The notes: generated by a model not told the origin, from the letters alone. A stretch of DNA of 14,928 nt from Synergistales bacterium Syner_01 (GCA_001604435.1 LVBO01000137.1:1-14928), one strand, 5' to 3'. Shown: positions 1 to 6,598, numbered from the stretch's first letter. Program-made: numbers and translations.

Positions 1-394
1 GGCTTACGGCCAACTTCTCCCGAACTGAAGCCGCAAATTCCTTTTCAAGCCAAATGATATCGAACACATCGCATATATCCATTAGGCCGAGGAACTCATC
101 CTCAGGCATGATTTCTCCATAAGCGCCGTACCGGTTCGAACCGGCCAACCGGTTCACGTACCAGGGCTGCGGGGTCTGTTCCAGCGTCTCGAGAGAAATA
201 CCACCGATGTACGCCTGGTTGGGAGCGTAATCCCTGGCATCGTCAAAACTCTGCAGAAACGACGGCAATTCCTTAAGAAACTCGGTCTCTCCCTTTGTCT
301 CTCGTTCGATATGAGGGGTGTTTCCATAATGATATCCAGTTTCGGGAGCATGATTCAGGCAGTAGGTATATCCTTTGATTCCTACGGTGGCCAT
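1..394 (-). CDS. grdC: Glycine/sarcosine/betaine reductase protein C, GrdC-type subunit (partial, N-terminal 131 residues)
   Basis: This is the start of a gene that runs off the left edge; 131 residues are visible and no stop is reached. The protein begins MATVGIKGYTYCLNHAPETG and contains FLKELPSFLQSFDDARDYAP and APNQAYIGGISLETL, which I recognise as the N-terminal region of GrdC. GrdC and GrdD form protein C, which releases the acetyl group from the selenoprotein-bound thioester and yields acetyl phosphate. The ATG at 392-394 follows a strong AAGGAGG (rc of 405-411). It is the last visible gene of the grd operon, 79 bp after grdB and separated from it by a 16-bp hairpin. The family call is from remembered family sequence and operon order; the catalytic part lies outside the window. 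Confidence 0.9.
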   Translation of the reverse strand, partial: MATVGIKGYTYCLNHAPETGYHYGNTPHIERETKGETEFLKELPSFLQSFDDARDYAPNQAYIGGISLETLEQTPQPWYVNRLAGSNRYGAYGEIMPEDEFLGLMDICDVFDIIWLEKEFAASVREKLAVS

Positions 395-424
395 GACGTT
401 CCAACCTCCTTGTGCTTTTCTCGC

Positions 425-460
425 ACTGCCGGAACCGGGGAATCCCCCGGTTCCGGCAGT
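425..460 (-). other. Perfect 16-bp intercistronic hairpin between grdB and grdC
   Basis: Positions 425-440 and 445-460 are perfect reverse complements around a 4-base loop, very GC-rich. It begins 13 bases after the grdB stop and ends just before the grdC ribosome binding site. On the minus-strand transcript the bases after the hairpin read GCGAGAAAAGCAC, not a U tract, so it does not look like a normal intrinsic terminator. An mRNA stability or processing element, or a partial attenuator that lowers grdC relative to grdB, is plausible but inferred. Confidence 0.7.
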
Positions 461-473
461 ATACGCAACGGAA

Positions 474-1781
474 TCAGTCGTTGAAGACCGTCTGCTCCGT
501 AATCTCCGTCTGCAGCGCCTTGAGTGCCTTTTCCACAAGATGGCGCCGAATCTCTTTTTCTTCAGTCATTGTCCTCGAGGGGTCGCCGAGAGGATAGGGT
601 ATTGCGACTGCGGGGATGATTCTGTTCGCTCCCACCGTGAGGGAGATGGGGACTATGGTGCAGATGTGCACCACGGGAAGGCCTGCGCGTTCGATTTCCT
701 TCACCATCGTTGCACCGCAACGAGTGCATGTGCCTCAGGTGGAGGTGAGGATAACGGCGGTCACTCCGTCCGCGATCAGTCTTTTAGCGATTTCTTCGGC
801 GAAACGCTTCGAGCTGGCCACGGCCGTTCCATTGCCGACGGTGGTATAGAACTTATTGTGCAGCTTCTTGAAGACGCCCTCTTTCTCCATATCGCGAAGA
901 ACGTCTACCGGAAGCACCCTGTCCGCGTCCTGGTCGGCGTACGTCGCGTCGTATCCGCCGTGCGCGGTGCAGAAGGAATCGCACGTAAGGTCCATAACGC
1001 CCGAGATGTCGTACTCGCCGAATTTGCTCGCGCTGGAGGCTTCGATATGATCGGGGTTCCCTTTCGGGCAGATACCGCCGGAAGTGACAAGCGCTATGAC
1101 CGCGTCCTTCATGTTTTTGATCGCGGGATTGGGCGCAACGCGGTCGAAGACGGGCATCGGGTACTCCGTAACGAACGGTTCACCCTTGAGCTTCGCGGTG
1201 AACATATCGACGGCGCGCTCGGCGGCCAGCTTTTCATAAAACTTGTTCTTTCTGACGCCGCGCTCGATGTAGCCTTCCTCCGACGGCGTGCCGAGCTTCT
1301 CGCCCTTGAGCAGCTTCAGGACGAGCTTCGCCATTGCGGGAACAGCCTTCCGCATGCCGGCGGCGCTGTCCGGTGTCTCCACGATGTAGAAGCTCTTTTT
1401 GTACATTTCGACGCCCGGGTTCTCCGGGTACATACCGGAGACCACAGGAATACCAAGCTTCTTGGCCACGGCCTCGCCGAGAGCGCCGCACGCAGTGCCG
1501 TACCGTCCGGCGTTGAACGCGGGACCGGCGACGACCGCGTCGGGCTTGTACTTGCTCATCATGCCGAGGATTTCCTCGCTCGCCTTCTCCATATTCGAGG
1601 CGAAATACGAGTCGCCGCAGATGACGGTGGCCACGATATCGGCTTCGGCGCCGAGAGCGGCTTTCAGAGCCTGGCCTGGACCCACAATACCTTCGCGGAT
1701 CTCCGGCGTTATGTCGGCTTTCTCTTCGCCGCCGATTCCGGCGTAAAACTGATTTATATAGTGTATGATTCGGTAAGTCAC
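474..1781 (-). CDS. grdB: Glycine reductase protein B, selenoprotein subunit (UGA = selenocysteine 349)
   Basis: 435 residues when the in-frame UGA at 735-737 is read as selenocysteine. The upstream part (starting MTYRIIHYINQFYAGIGGEE) and the downstream part (ending EITEQTVFND) lie in one frame and together match the usual GrdB length and layout. The UGA gives a redox motif U349-G-T-C352-T-R-C355, the UxxCxxC motif of GrdB. With GrdE it forms protein B, which binds glycine as a Schiff base on the pyruvoyl group and hands a carboxymethyl group to GrdA selenocysteine. The start is GTG at 1779-1781, preceded by GGAGGGGAGG at good spacing. It follows grdA by 17 bp. A SECIS-like hairpin begins 11 bases after the UGA (707-723). 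A nonsense mutation is unlikely because family sequence continues on both sides and grdA has the same arrangement. Confidence 0.96.
707..723 (-). promoter_or_regulatory. SECIS-like hairpin after the grdB UGA
   Basis: On the mRNA strand TCGTTGC and GCAACGA form a perfect 7-bp stem around a GGT loop. The stem starts 11 bases after the UGA (735-737). Bacterial SECIS elements are short hairpins inside the reading frame just downstream of the UGA, bound by SelB, and the E. coli fdhF element has a similar distance and a GGU-containing loop. The fit is by eye; SelB specificity in this lineage is unknown. Confidence 0.6.
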
Positions 1782-1798
1782 GATGACGACCTCCCCTC

Positions 1799-2275
1799 CT
1801 ACAGGGTGTATTTACTGAACTGTCCGCGAATGCCGCTGACGGCCTCGGACAATTTTTCGGGATCCAGCACCATTTCCATCATGCTGATCTGCTCTTCCCA
1901 GGCGCTTTCATCGCACTCGTCCCGAATCTCCTGTTCAAAGACATGATATACAGCGAGTCCAGACTGGACTCCGGCCAAGGGACCTGCATACGTCGGATCT
2001 CCGTTGCTCACCGTTTCGGCGTAGATTTCCGCGCCTTCGGCATCGGACGATCCCAAAACGACGACCACGTTTTCCGGGCCGTACTTTTCAACAGCATCCT
2101 TGATGCGCTGTTGATTCTGCAGATCCATGGCTCCTGCGGCGGTTCAGACGAAGCATTCGGTAACGGAGAAGACGATATCGGCGCCGCTGTTCTTCAAACA
2201 TGTTTCCATTGCAGGACCGGGAACGCCGTCGCGTTCACCGAGGAGAAGCACTTTTTTGCCTGCCAGTTTTCCCAT
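1799..2275 (-). CDS. grdA: Glycine reductase protein A, selenoprotein (UGA = selenocysteine 44)
   Basis: 158 residues with the UGA at 2144-2146 read as selenocysteine. The protein begins MGKLAGKKVLLLGERDG and carries the hallmark VTECFV-U44-TAAGAMDL segment, then PTYAGPLAGVQSGL and EEQISMMEMVLD, all typical of GrdA. Sec44 with Cys42 forms the CxxU redox pair that accepts the carboxymethyl group from protein B and passes it to protein C as acetyl; the oxidised form is reduced by thioredoxin. The ATG at 2273-2275 has AAGGAGG ten bases upstream. A gene caller that treats UGA as stop would miss the first 44 residues and start at the ATG after the Sec codon (2126-2128). Sits between grdE (55 bp upstream) and grdB (17 bp downstream). 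Confidence 0.97.
2119..2137 (-). promoter_or_regulatory. Possible SECIS hairpin after the grdA UGA
   Basis: Six bases after the UGA the mRNA reads GCAGGAGCCATGGATCTGC, in which GCAGG can pair with TCTGC (four Watson-Crick pairs plus one G-U) around a 9-base loop that may have two further CC-GG pairs. It is weaker than the grdB hairpin and is named mainly because a SECIS is expected at this place. Confidence 0.4.
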
Positions 2276-2305
2276 GTTCTTGCACCTCCTTGTTGAAAAG
2301 ACATT

Positions 2306-2323
2306 GAACCGAATTGCCGGTTC
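2306..2323 (-). other. Small hairpin between grdE and grdA
   Basis: GAACCG and CGGTTC form a 6-bp stem around a 6-base loop, 7 bases after the grdE stop and upstream of the grdA ribosome binding site. The transcript then reads AATGTCTTTT, so a weak attenuator or a processing site is possible. The stem is short and may be chance. Confidence 0.3.
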
Positions 2324-2330
2324 TGTCACA

Positions 2331-3617
2331 TCAGATGGTGTACGCGCCAAGCTTCGTGAAACCAAGCTCGCTCGTGGAACCAAGTATCGCCTGGAGTTCC
2401 ACGGTGATTGTCCCGTCGGCGGCGAGAGAGCCCTGCCAGCCTCCGGCGATGACGTTCGCCTCTTCGGGAACGCCGATGACCTTTTCCATAGGAGGCAGCA
2501 CAATCACCTCGTTGGCGTTTCCGGCAGTCACGCACGCATCTCCCTCGGGGCAGGAGTCGGCAAGCGACTGGCTTGCGCCGTCCTGTCCGGCGTACTCGTC
2601 GGTGAGCAACGTCGTCTTGATTCCGGCGCGCTCCGCCTTCCAGCAGTTCATGATGAGGTCGGCGTCGGGGTTGCCGAAGCCTTCCTCGGAGATGAGCAGC
2701 CCGTCCACGCCGAGCGTTTTCGCCAGCTTGATCGAATAGGAAGAGCTCCTCTTCTTGTCGGCGAGAGTGACGTTTTCGTTGGTGACGATGCAGCCGAGGA
2801 AGTTGAAGTCCTTGCCGTGGCGTTTGAACATGTTGTGGATGATCGGGTTGTTCTGGTGTACGTAGGTATTGTTCTTGTCGCATGCGGAAACGCAGTTTCC
2901 GGAGACGATGGCGCCGTCCATGACCTCCGTCGGGTTGAGGAACGTGGGAAGAATTTTCTTCACATCCACGCCGTAGAGATACGTGTCGTGAAGCAACCCC
3001 TGCGACTGGAGCATATACAGATACGCGACCTTCGGAAGTCCCGGATGCGCGTGCATTGCGTCCTTCAGCGAGGGCGTTTCATAGGTTTCGACTTCGTCGA
3101 CGGAAGCGCCGAGGCACTTCTCGGCAAGATACGCGGCGGTCTTCAAACCGGCCATTCTGCATGCCGTCTCGTAGTCGTGCTTCTCGATCCCCTCGACGTT
3201 CTCAAGAATGATCACGATGTTGCAGGTCTGCGAATACGGGGTAAACTCCGATCCGGGCCCCTTCATATCGATGATGCCTTCCTGAAAACGGACGATCTTA
3301 CCAGTAGTCACAACAGCCGCTCCGGAGAGGACGATCGTCTTGCCCTCGCCCACGGAATCTACATCGGAGACCATGCCCGGGAAAATTCCGCCGGGGCCTT
3401 CGATCTTGAATCGAGGCTCCACAACGTCCTTCACGGGAAGGATGCGGACGCTGTCGCCGGGAAGCGCGAAATCGACGTCCACTTTCGCAAGGCGCTCGTC
3501 CCCGGAAAGAACGGAGAGAAGCTCCTTCTTGTTCACCGTCAATACTCCGCCTTTGGCGAAGGTCTTGTCGCCCCAAGCAAGCGTGTTTATTTTTACCTTA
3601 TGCAGCTCAAGTTTCAT
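2331..3617 (-). CDS. grdE: Glycine reductase protein B, pyruvoyl-precursor subunit
   Basis: 428 residues starting MKLELHKVKINTLAWGDKTF, the full length usual for GrdE. In this family the proprotein cleaves itself before a cysteine, giving two peptides, with that cysteine converted to a pyruvoyl group that binds glycine. Here the site is in VSGNCVSACDKN with Cys242, the same number as I recall for the clostridial enzyme. The ATG has a GGGGGGAG ribosome binding site. It follows trxA by 36 bp and precedes grdA. Together with GrdB it forms the substrate-specific protein B. Sarcosine and betaine reductases have paralogous proteins (GrdF/G, GrdH/I), but the glycine riboswitch and the grdE-A-B order favour glycine. 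Confidence 0.96.
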   Translation of the reverse strand: MKLELHKVKINTLAWGDKTFAKGGVLTVNKKELLSVLSGDERLAKVDVDFALPGDSVRILPVKDVVEPRFKIEGPGGIFPGMVSDVDSVGEGKTIVLSGAAVVTTGKIVRFQEGIIDMKGPGSEFTPYSQTCNIVIILENVEGIEKHDYETACRMAGLKTAAYLAEKCLGASVDEVETYETPSLKDAMHAHPGLPKVAYLYMLQSQGLLHDTYLYGVDVKKILPTFLNPTEVMDGAIVSGNCVSACDKNNTYVHQNNPIIHNMFKRHGKDFNFLGCIVTNENVTLADKKRSSSYSIKLAKTLGVDGLLISEEGFGNPDADLIMNCWKAERAGIKTTLLTDEYAGQDGASQSLADSCPEGDACVTAGNANEVIVLPPMEKVIGVPEEANVIAGGWQGSLAADGTITVELQAILGSTSELGFTKLGAYTI

Positions 3618-3653
3618 GGCTGTTTGTCTCCCCCCTTTTACAGGCGTCGAAGG

Positions 3654-3974
3654 CTATTTCAAAAGAGCCTCGACGTTCTCCTTGATCTTCTCCAACGTCA
3701 CATCGCCGCCGCTGATGCGGGCAACTTCCGTCCCGTTCTTCCAGAACAGGAAGGTCGGGAGCCCCATGACCTTGTTCGCGATCGCCACCCGGCGATTCTC
3801 CGAAACGTCCACCGAGCAGAATTTCACCTTGCCCTCATATTCGTCCGCCATGGTATGGACGTTGGGAAGCAGGGCCATGCACGGCCCGCACTTCGGCCCC
3901 CAAAAGTCGACGAGCACTGGAAGCGCGCTCTCTTTGACTTCGACGTCGAAATTCTCCTTCGTCAATTCAACCAT
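3654..3974 (-). CDS. trxA: Thioredoxin of the glycine reductase operon
   Basis: 106 residues, a complete single-domain thioredoxin starting MVELTKENFDVEVKESALPV. The active site reads DFWGPKCGPC with Cys29 and Cys32. The tryptophan normally just before the first cysteine is replaced by lysine (KCGPC), while Trp25 earlier in the motif is kept. The cis-proline loop is VMGLPT with Pro73. It would reduce the oxidised selenoprotein GrdA after each turnover. The ATG is preceded by AAAGGAGG. It lies 23 bp after grdX and 36 bp before grdE. In several clostridial grd operons trxB (thioredoxin reductase) stands next to trxA; here it is absent from the window, so the reductase must be encoded elsewhere. 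Confidence 0.95.
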   Translation of the reverse strand: MVELTKENFDVEVKESALPVLVDFWGPKCGPCMALLPNVHTMADEYEGKVKFCSVDVSENRRVAIANKVMGLPTFLFWKNGTEVARISGGDVTLEKIKENVEALLK

Positions 3975-3997
3975 TTCTCTTCACCTCCTTTAGAGAT

Positions 3998-4411
3998 TCA
4001 ATTCACCGAAACTTCCCGAATGAACATACGGTATCGGGAAAGACTCTCCTTCATCAGTTCGGCGTCGATGAAGGCGAAATCCTGGCGCACGGAATCGGGT
4101 ATCCCCTCGGCCGAGAGAATACGAGACGACTGCGAAGAATAAATAGCGATGGCATTTTCTATATACTCGACGGAAAGAAGGTCGGCGCCGGATGAGGCGC
4201 CCTGAGGCCTTTCCATCAGGATTGACCTGTACGGATGCTGATGCGGACGGAGATTCCCGTAAAGGGGGTGGGAGAGCAGCGCCCATCCTTCATGGATGAA
4301 GTTCCTTGTTCGCACAAGGACATCAAGGGAATTCCCTTCGACGAAATCGCAGGAGGAAACATGTTCGTGTAAAAGGGGGTTGTTCGTAACAAGCATTTTG
4401 CGACAGAACAT
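3998..4411 (-). CDS. grdX: GrdX family protein, function unknown
   Basis: 137 residues starting MFCRKMLVTNNPLLHEH. It has the VTNNP start, the LDVLVRTRNFIHEGWALLSH segment and the HPLYGNL stretch that I recognise from GrdX, a small protein of unknown role encoded first in many glycine reductase operons. The start at 4409-4411 is chosen because GAGGAGG (rc 4419-4425) lies seven bases upstream; the second methionine (4394-4396) matches the usual family start better but is poorly placed for that ribosome binding site. Longer reading to 4561 would run through the riboswitch and is rejected. No signal peptide or membrane segment is evident. The gene is the first target of the riboswitch. Confidence 0.88.
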   Translation of the reverse strand: MFCRKMLVTNNPLLHEHVSSCDFVEGNSLDVLVRTRNFIHEGWALLSHPLYGNLRPHQHPYRSILMERPQGASSGADLLSVEYIENAIAIYSSQSSRILSAEGIPDSVRQDFAFIDAELMKESLSRYRMFIREVSVN

Positions 4412-4460
4412 CCGACTGCCTCCTCGAAAGTAGAGTACAGGGTAGACATTCTCTGTCGCA
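4399..4460 (-). promoter_or_regulatory. Inverted repeat enclosing the grdX ribosome binding site and start codon
   Basis: On the transcript TGCGACAGA (4460-4452) is an exact reverse complement of TCTGTCGCA (4407-4399). The 44-base loop holds the grdX ribosome binding site and ATG, and the 3' arm covers codons 2-5. Such a fold could hinder translation initiation and is placed where the riboswitch output should act. The role is inferred. Confidence 0.5.
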
Positions 4461-4461
4461 T

Positions 4462-4612
4462 AGCCCCAAAGGGAAGAGAGAACCGCATATGGGGGAGCTA
4501 TTTTGTTCAGAGACCCGTCCGGCCGCAATCCTTTCGCCTGAGAGTTTCCACCTTGTTCCAAGGTATTGCCCCTTCGGCGCTTCCCGCTGACGTTGGAAAG
4601 TCTCTCTTGCGG
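4462..4612 (-). promoter_or_regulatory. Glycine riboswitch (single aptamer) with expression platform
   Basis: The transcript of about 4612 to 4506 carries the conserved glycine aptamer pieces: AGAGAGACTTTCC at the 5' side, CGCCGAAGGGGCAA in the middle, GGAAACTCTCAGGCGAAAGG, and the closing GTCTCTG. The 5' AGAGAC and 3' GTCTCT form P1. No second full aptamer is seen. A hairpin (ATAGC-T-CCCC with GGGGCTAT, 4501-4492 and 4467-4460) follows at once and may be the ghost-aptamer helix of singlet riboswitches or part of the expression platform. The segment TCTCTCTT (4481-4474) is complementary to the P1 5' strand AAGAGAGA (4608-4601), giving a possible switch between two folds. Glycine binding would be expected to turn the grd operon on. 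Confidence 0.93.
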
Positions 4613-4634
4613 CGTTCATCCGGAAGCTCTCTTT

Positions 4635-4662
4635 ATTTTACACAATGAAAAAAAGCCGTCAA
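4635..4662 (-). promoter_or_regulatory. Probable sigma70-type promoter of the grd operon
   Basis: On the minus strand TTGACG (4662-4657) and TAAAAT (4640-4635) are separated by 16 bases. Transcription would start near 4628, about 15 bases before the riboswitch aptamer and just after the terminator of the upstream transporter gene. Each hexamer differs from consensus at one position. Confidence 0.7.
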
Positions 4663-4684
4663 GCCTTTTTTGTGAAAGACGGAG

Positions 4685-4729
4685 CGAAAAAGAAAAAAAT
4701 GCCGGAATCTCTTTGGATTCCGGCATTTT
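4685..4729 (-). terminator. Rho-independent terminator of the transporter gene
   Basis: Arms 4696-4709 and 4716-4729 are perfect 14-bp complements around a 6-base loop. On the minus-strand transcript the hairpin is followed by a U-rich run (TTTCTTTTT). It lies 60 bp beyond the transporter stop and before the grd promoter, insulating the two units. Confidence 0.92.
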
Positions 4730-4789
4730 CCTGTTTCCTGAAACAAAGCACGAAGCGAAGCTCGCTTCTGTTTGCGTTTCAGAGAGTCG

Positions 4790-6133
4790 TTACCACTTCA
4801 AACCGGTGTAGAAGATGTACAGAATCGCAGCGGGGGCAATAACACGGCAAACCCAGATCCACATGCCCATAAGGCTGAATGAAAGCTCGCCGTCGTTGTT
4901 GACTTCTCTTTCCGCCTCCGCGGTCCAGAACCATCCCACAAAGAGCGAGATGAAAACGCCGCCCAGAGGAAGCAGAACATTCGAGGAGATGAAGTCCATC
5001 GCGTCCAGGAAGTCTTTTCCCGCGATCTTGGGGGCTCCCGTCAAGGACATCGCGGAAGGAATTCCAAGAGCGAAGATAAGCAGGCCCATGATGAAGGCGG
5101 CCTGAGGTCTGCTCCAGCCCTTGTCGATGAAGTAGGCCGAGACGACTTCCAAAAGGGATATGGCGGAAGTCAGCGCCGCGATGAAGAGGAGCAGGAAGAA
5201 AAGCGCCGACCATATCATGGCGCCGGGCATCTTCGCGAAAACCGATGGCAGCGTGACGAACGTCAATCCCGGGCCGGCGCCGGCGTCCACGCCGAATGCG
5301 AAGACCGCCGGGAAGATCGCAAGACCCGCGAGAACCGCCACCATGGTATCGAGGAAACACACTTGGATGGCTGAGCCGGGAAGAGTCGTCTTTCTATCGA
5401 CGTAGCTTCCGTAGGTGATCATGCATCCCATGCCGAGGGAGAGCGAAAAGAACGCCTGCCCGAGCGCGGCCGAAATAGTAGCCCCGGTGATCTTGGAGAA
5501 ATCGGGCTTCAGGTAGAACTCAAGACCCTTTGCGGCGCCTTCGAGAGTCACGGAACGGCCGATGAGGATCAACAGGATAAGGAAAAGCGCGGGCATAAGG
5601 ATCTTGCAGTATTTCTCTATTCCTTCGCCGACTCCCTTGTAGACAACCCAAATCGTGACCAGCATGAAGCCCGCCTGGTAGAGGATCACCTGCATCGTGT
5701 TCGTGACGAACCCGCCGAAAACATCTCCGGCCTTCCCGGCTGCGGCATCCGCCATAAGCCCGGTGAAGGAATGGATGAAGTACTTGATCGTCCAGCCGCC
5801 GATGACCGCATAGAAGGAAAGAATGATAAATCCTGCGGCGACTCCCATCCAACCGATGAGAGGCCACAGACCTCCTGCCAGTTTCTGGAACGAACCGACG
5901 GCGTTCAGCTGGGCTTTTCTGCCGATGACCATCTCCGCGAGCATCACGGAGAAACCGATGACAAACACAAGCGCAAGATAGATAAGAACAAAAGCCGCTC
6001 CGCCGTTCTGTCCCGTTATGTACGGGAAGCGCCAGATATTGCCGAGCCCTACTGCCGAACCGGCGGCCGCCAGAATAAACCCTATCTTGCTACCCCATTG
6101 CTCTCTCTGCACATCCTGTGTCATTATACCCAT
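4790..6133 (-). CDS. Sodium-dependent transporter, neurotransmitter:sodium symporter (NSS/SNF) family
   Basis: 447 residues with about eleven predicted membrane segments, the usual size for bacterial NSS proteins. The family signature GLGNIWRFPY is at residues 29-38 in TM1, and the unwound TM6 region SLGMGCMITYGSYV is at about 231-244; TM8 has AALTSAISLLEV. These regions form the sodium and substrate sites. It would import an amino acid with Na+. The substrate cannot be read from sequence; glycine is a reasonable guess because the next unit downstream is the glycine reductase operon. Start is uncertain: AAGGAGG lies only three bases before the ATG at 6131-6133 and about twelve before the ATG at 6122-6124, so the true product may lack the first three residues. 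It has its own promoter and terminator. Confidence 0.93.
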   Translation of the reverse strand: MGIMTQDVQREQWGSKIGFILAAAGSAVGLGNIWRFPYITGQNGGAAFVLIYLALVFVIGFSVMLAEMVIGRKAQLNAVGSFQKLAGGLWPLIGWMGVAAGFIILSFYAVIGGWTIKYFIHSFTGLMADAAAGKAGDVFGGFVTNTMQVILYQAGFMLVTIWVVYKGVGEGIEKYCKILMPALFLILLILIGRSVTLEGAAKGLEFYLKPDFSKITGATISAALGQAFFSLSLGMGCMITYGSYVDRKTTLPGSAIQVCFLDTMVAVLAGLAIFPAVFAFGVDAGAGPGLTFVTLPSVFAKMPGAMIWSALFFLLLFIAALTSAISLLEVVSAYFIDKGWSRPQAAFIMGLLIFALGIPSAMSLTGAPKIAGKDFLDAMDFISSNVLLPLGGVFISLFVGWFWTAEAEREVNNDGELSFSLMGMWIWVCRVIAPAAILYIFYTGLKW

Positions 6134-6248
6134 ACCCCTCCTTCATTTTCGATTTGAGCCGAGTTGCCTACCGGAAACAGTGGTACACCCGTTTTTATAC
6201 CCACCCCCCATCTTCAAGGATATTCACAATATATAATAATCGCATTGT

Positions 6249-6276
6249 ATTATACACCAGATCAGGATTCTTCCAA
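6249..6276 (-). promoter_or_regulatory. Probable promoter of the NSS transporter
   Basis: Minus strand TTGGAA (6276-6271) and a consensus TATAAT (6254-6249) are separated by 16 bases. The leader to the start codon would be about 108 bases; I see no recognisable riboswitch in it. Confidence 0.65.
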
Positions 6277-6307
6277 GTGGGGTGCGGTGTTTTTCCTTTT
6301 TATGGAG

Positions 6308-6313
6308 TACAAT
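6308..6313 (+). promoter_or_regulatory. Candidate -10 element for the hyp operon
   Basis: TACAAT stands 24 bp upstream of the hypC ATG and would give a very short leader that still includes the AAAAGGAG ribosome binding site (6323-6330). No convincing -35 hexamer is present 16-18 bases upstream, so an activator or another sigma factor may be needed, or this is chance. Confidence 0.3.
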
Positions 6314-6337
6314 AGAGTTGGAAAAGGAGTGATCACC

Positions 6338-6598
6338 ATGTGTCTTGCTATTCCCCACGTAGTTCAGGAAATTCGGGACGGGAAAAAAGCGGTTGCTCTA
6401 GCTGGAGCCGTCCGGACGGAGATACGAACCGATCTCGTAGACTCTCTCTCCCCCGGCGATACCGTGCTTGTTCACGCCGGGTTTGCGATAGAAAAGCTTT
6501 CTCCCTCGGATTCGGAAGAGTTGCTCGTACTTTGGGAGGAGGTCCGGAGTTTCGCCGGAGCGACTCTCCGGGATACCTCGACGCACGATGACGTCTAA
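6338..6598 (+). CDS. hypC: Hydrogenase maturation chaperone HypC/HybG
   Basis: 86 residues starting with the diagnostic MCLAIP, in which Cys2 is required for carrying the iron with its CO and CN ligands and for binding HypD and the hydrogenase large subunit precursor. The length is normal. The ATG is placed by this motif and by AAAAGGAG eight bases upstream; reading frames starting further upstream enter the promoter region and are rejected. It overlaps the start of hypD by 11 bp. It is the first gene of the hypCDE unit and is divergent from the transporter. Confidence 0.97.
   Translation: MCLAIPHVVQEIRDGKKAVALAGAVRTEIRTDLVDSLSPGDTVLVHAGFAIEKLSPSDSEELLVLWEEVRSFAGATLRDTSTHDDV

Noticed and set aside
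735..737. grdB UGA as a nonsense mutation or pseudogene
   Set aside because: The frame continues with conserved GrdB sequence, the codon sits in the UxxCxxC motif, a hairpin follows, and grdA shows the same pattern.
375..1946. Long plus-strand open frame (523 aa) over grdB and part of grdA
   Set aside because: It is antisense to clearly recognised genes, has low-complexity Arg/His-rich composition, no family resemblance and no ribosome binding site.
2127..4142. Long plus-strand open frame (671 aa) over grdE, trxA and grdX
   Set aside because: It is the mirror of the GC-rich codon bias of grdE and trxA. It crosses intergenic spacers and shows no known domain.
4412..4561. N-terminal extension of grdX to 187 aa
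   Set aside because: The extension is translated riboswitch and leader sequence. The ribosome binding site at 4419-4425 supports the internal start.
4646..4671. A-run/T-run pair near the grd promoter as a second terminator
   Set aside because: The possible stem is A-T only with a poorly fitting loop, and the segment contains the -35 element and spacer.
4566..4842. Small plus-strand ORFs between grdX and the transporter
   Set aside because: They overlap the riboswitch, promoter and terminator and have no ribosome binding site or family match.
6134..6248. Possible riboswitch in the transporter leader
   Set aside because: I looked for glycine aptamer motifs and stable stems and found none that were convincing.
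6164..6337. Upstream extension of hypC
   Set aside because: HypC must begin MC for its functional Cys2, and the extension crosses the promoter region.
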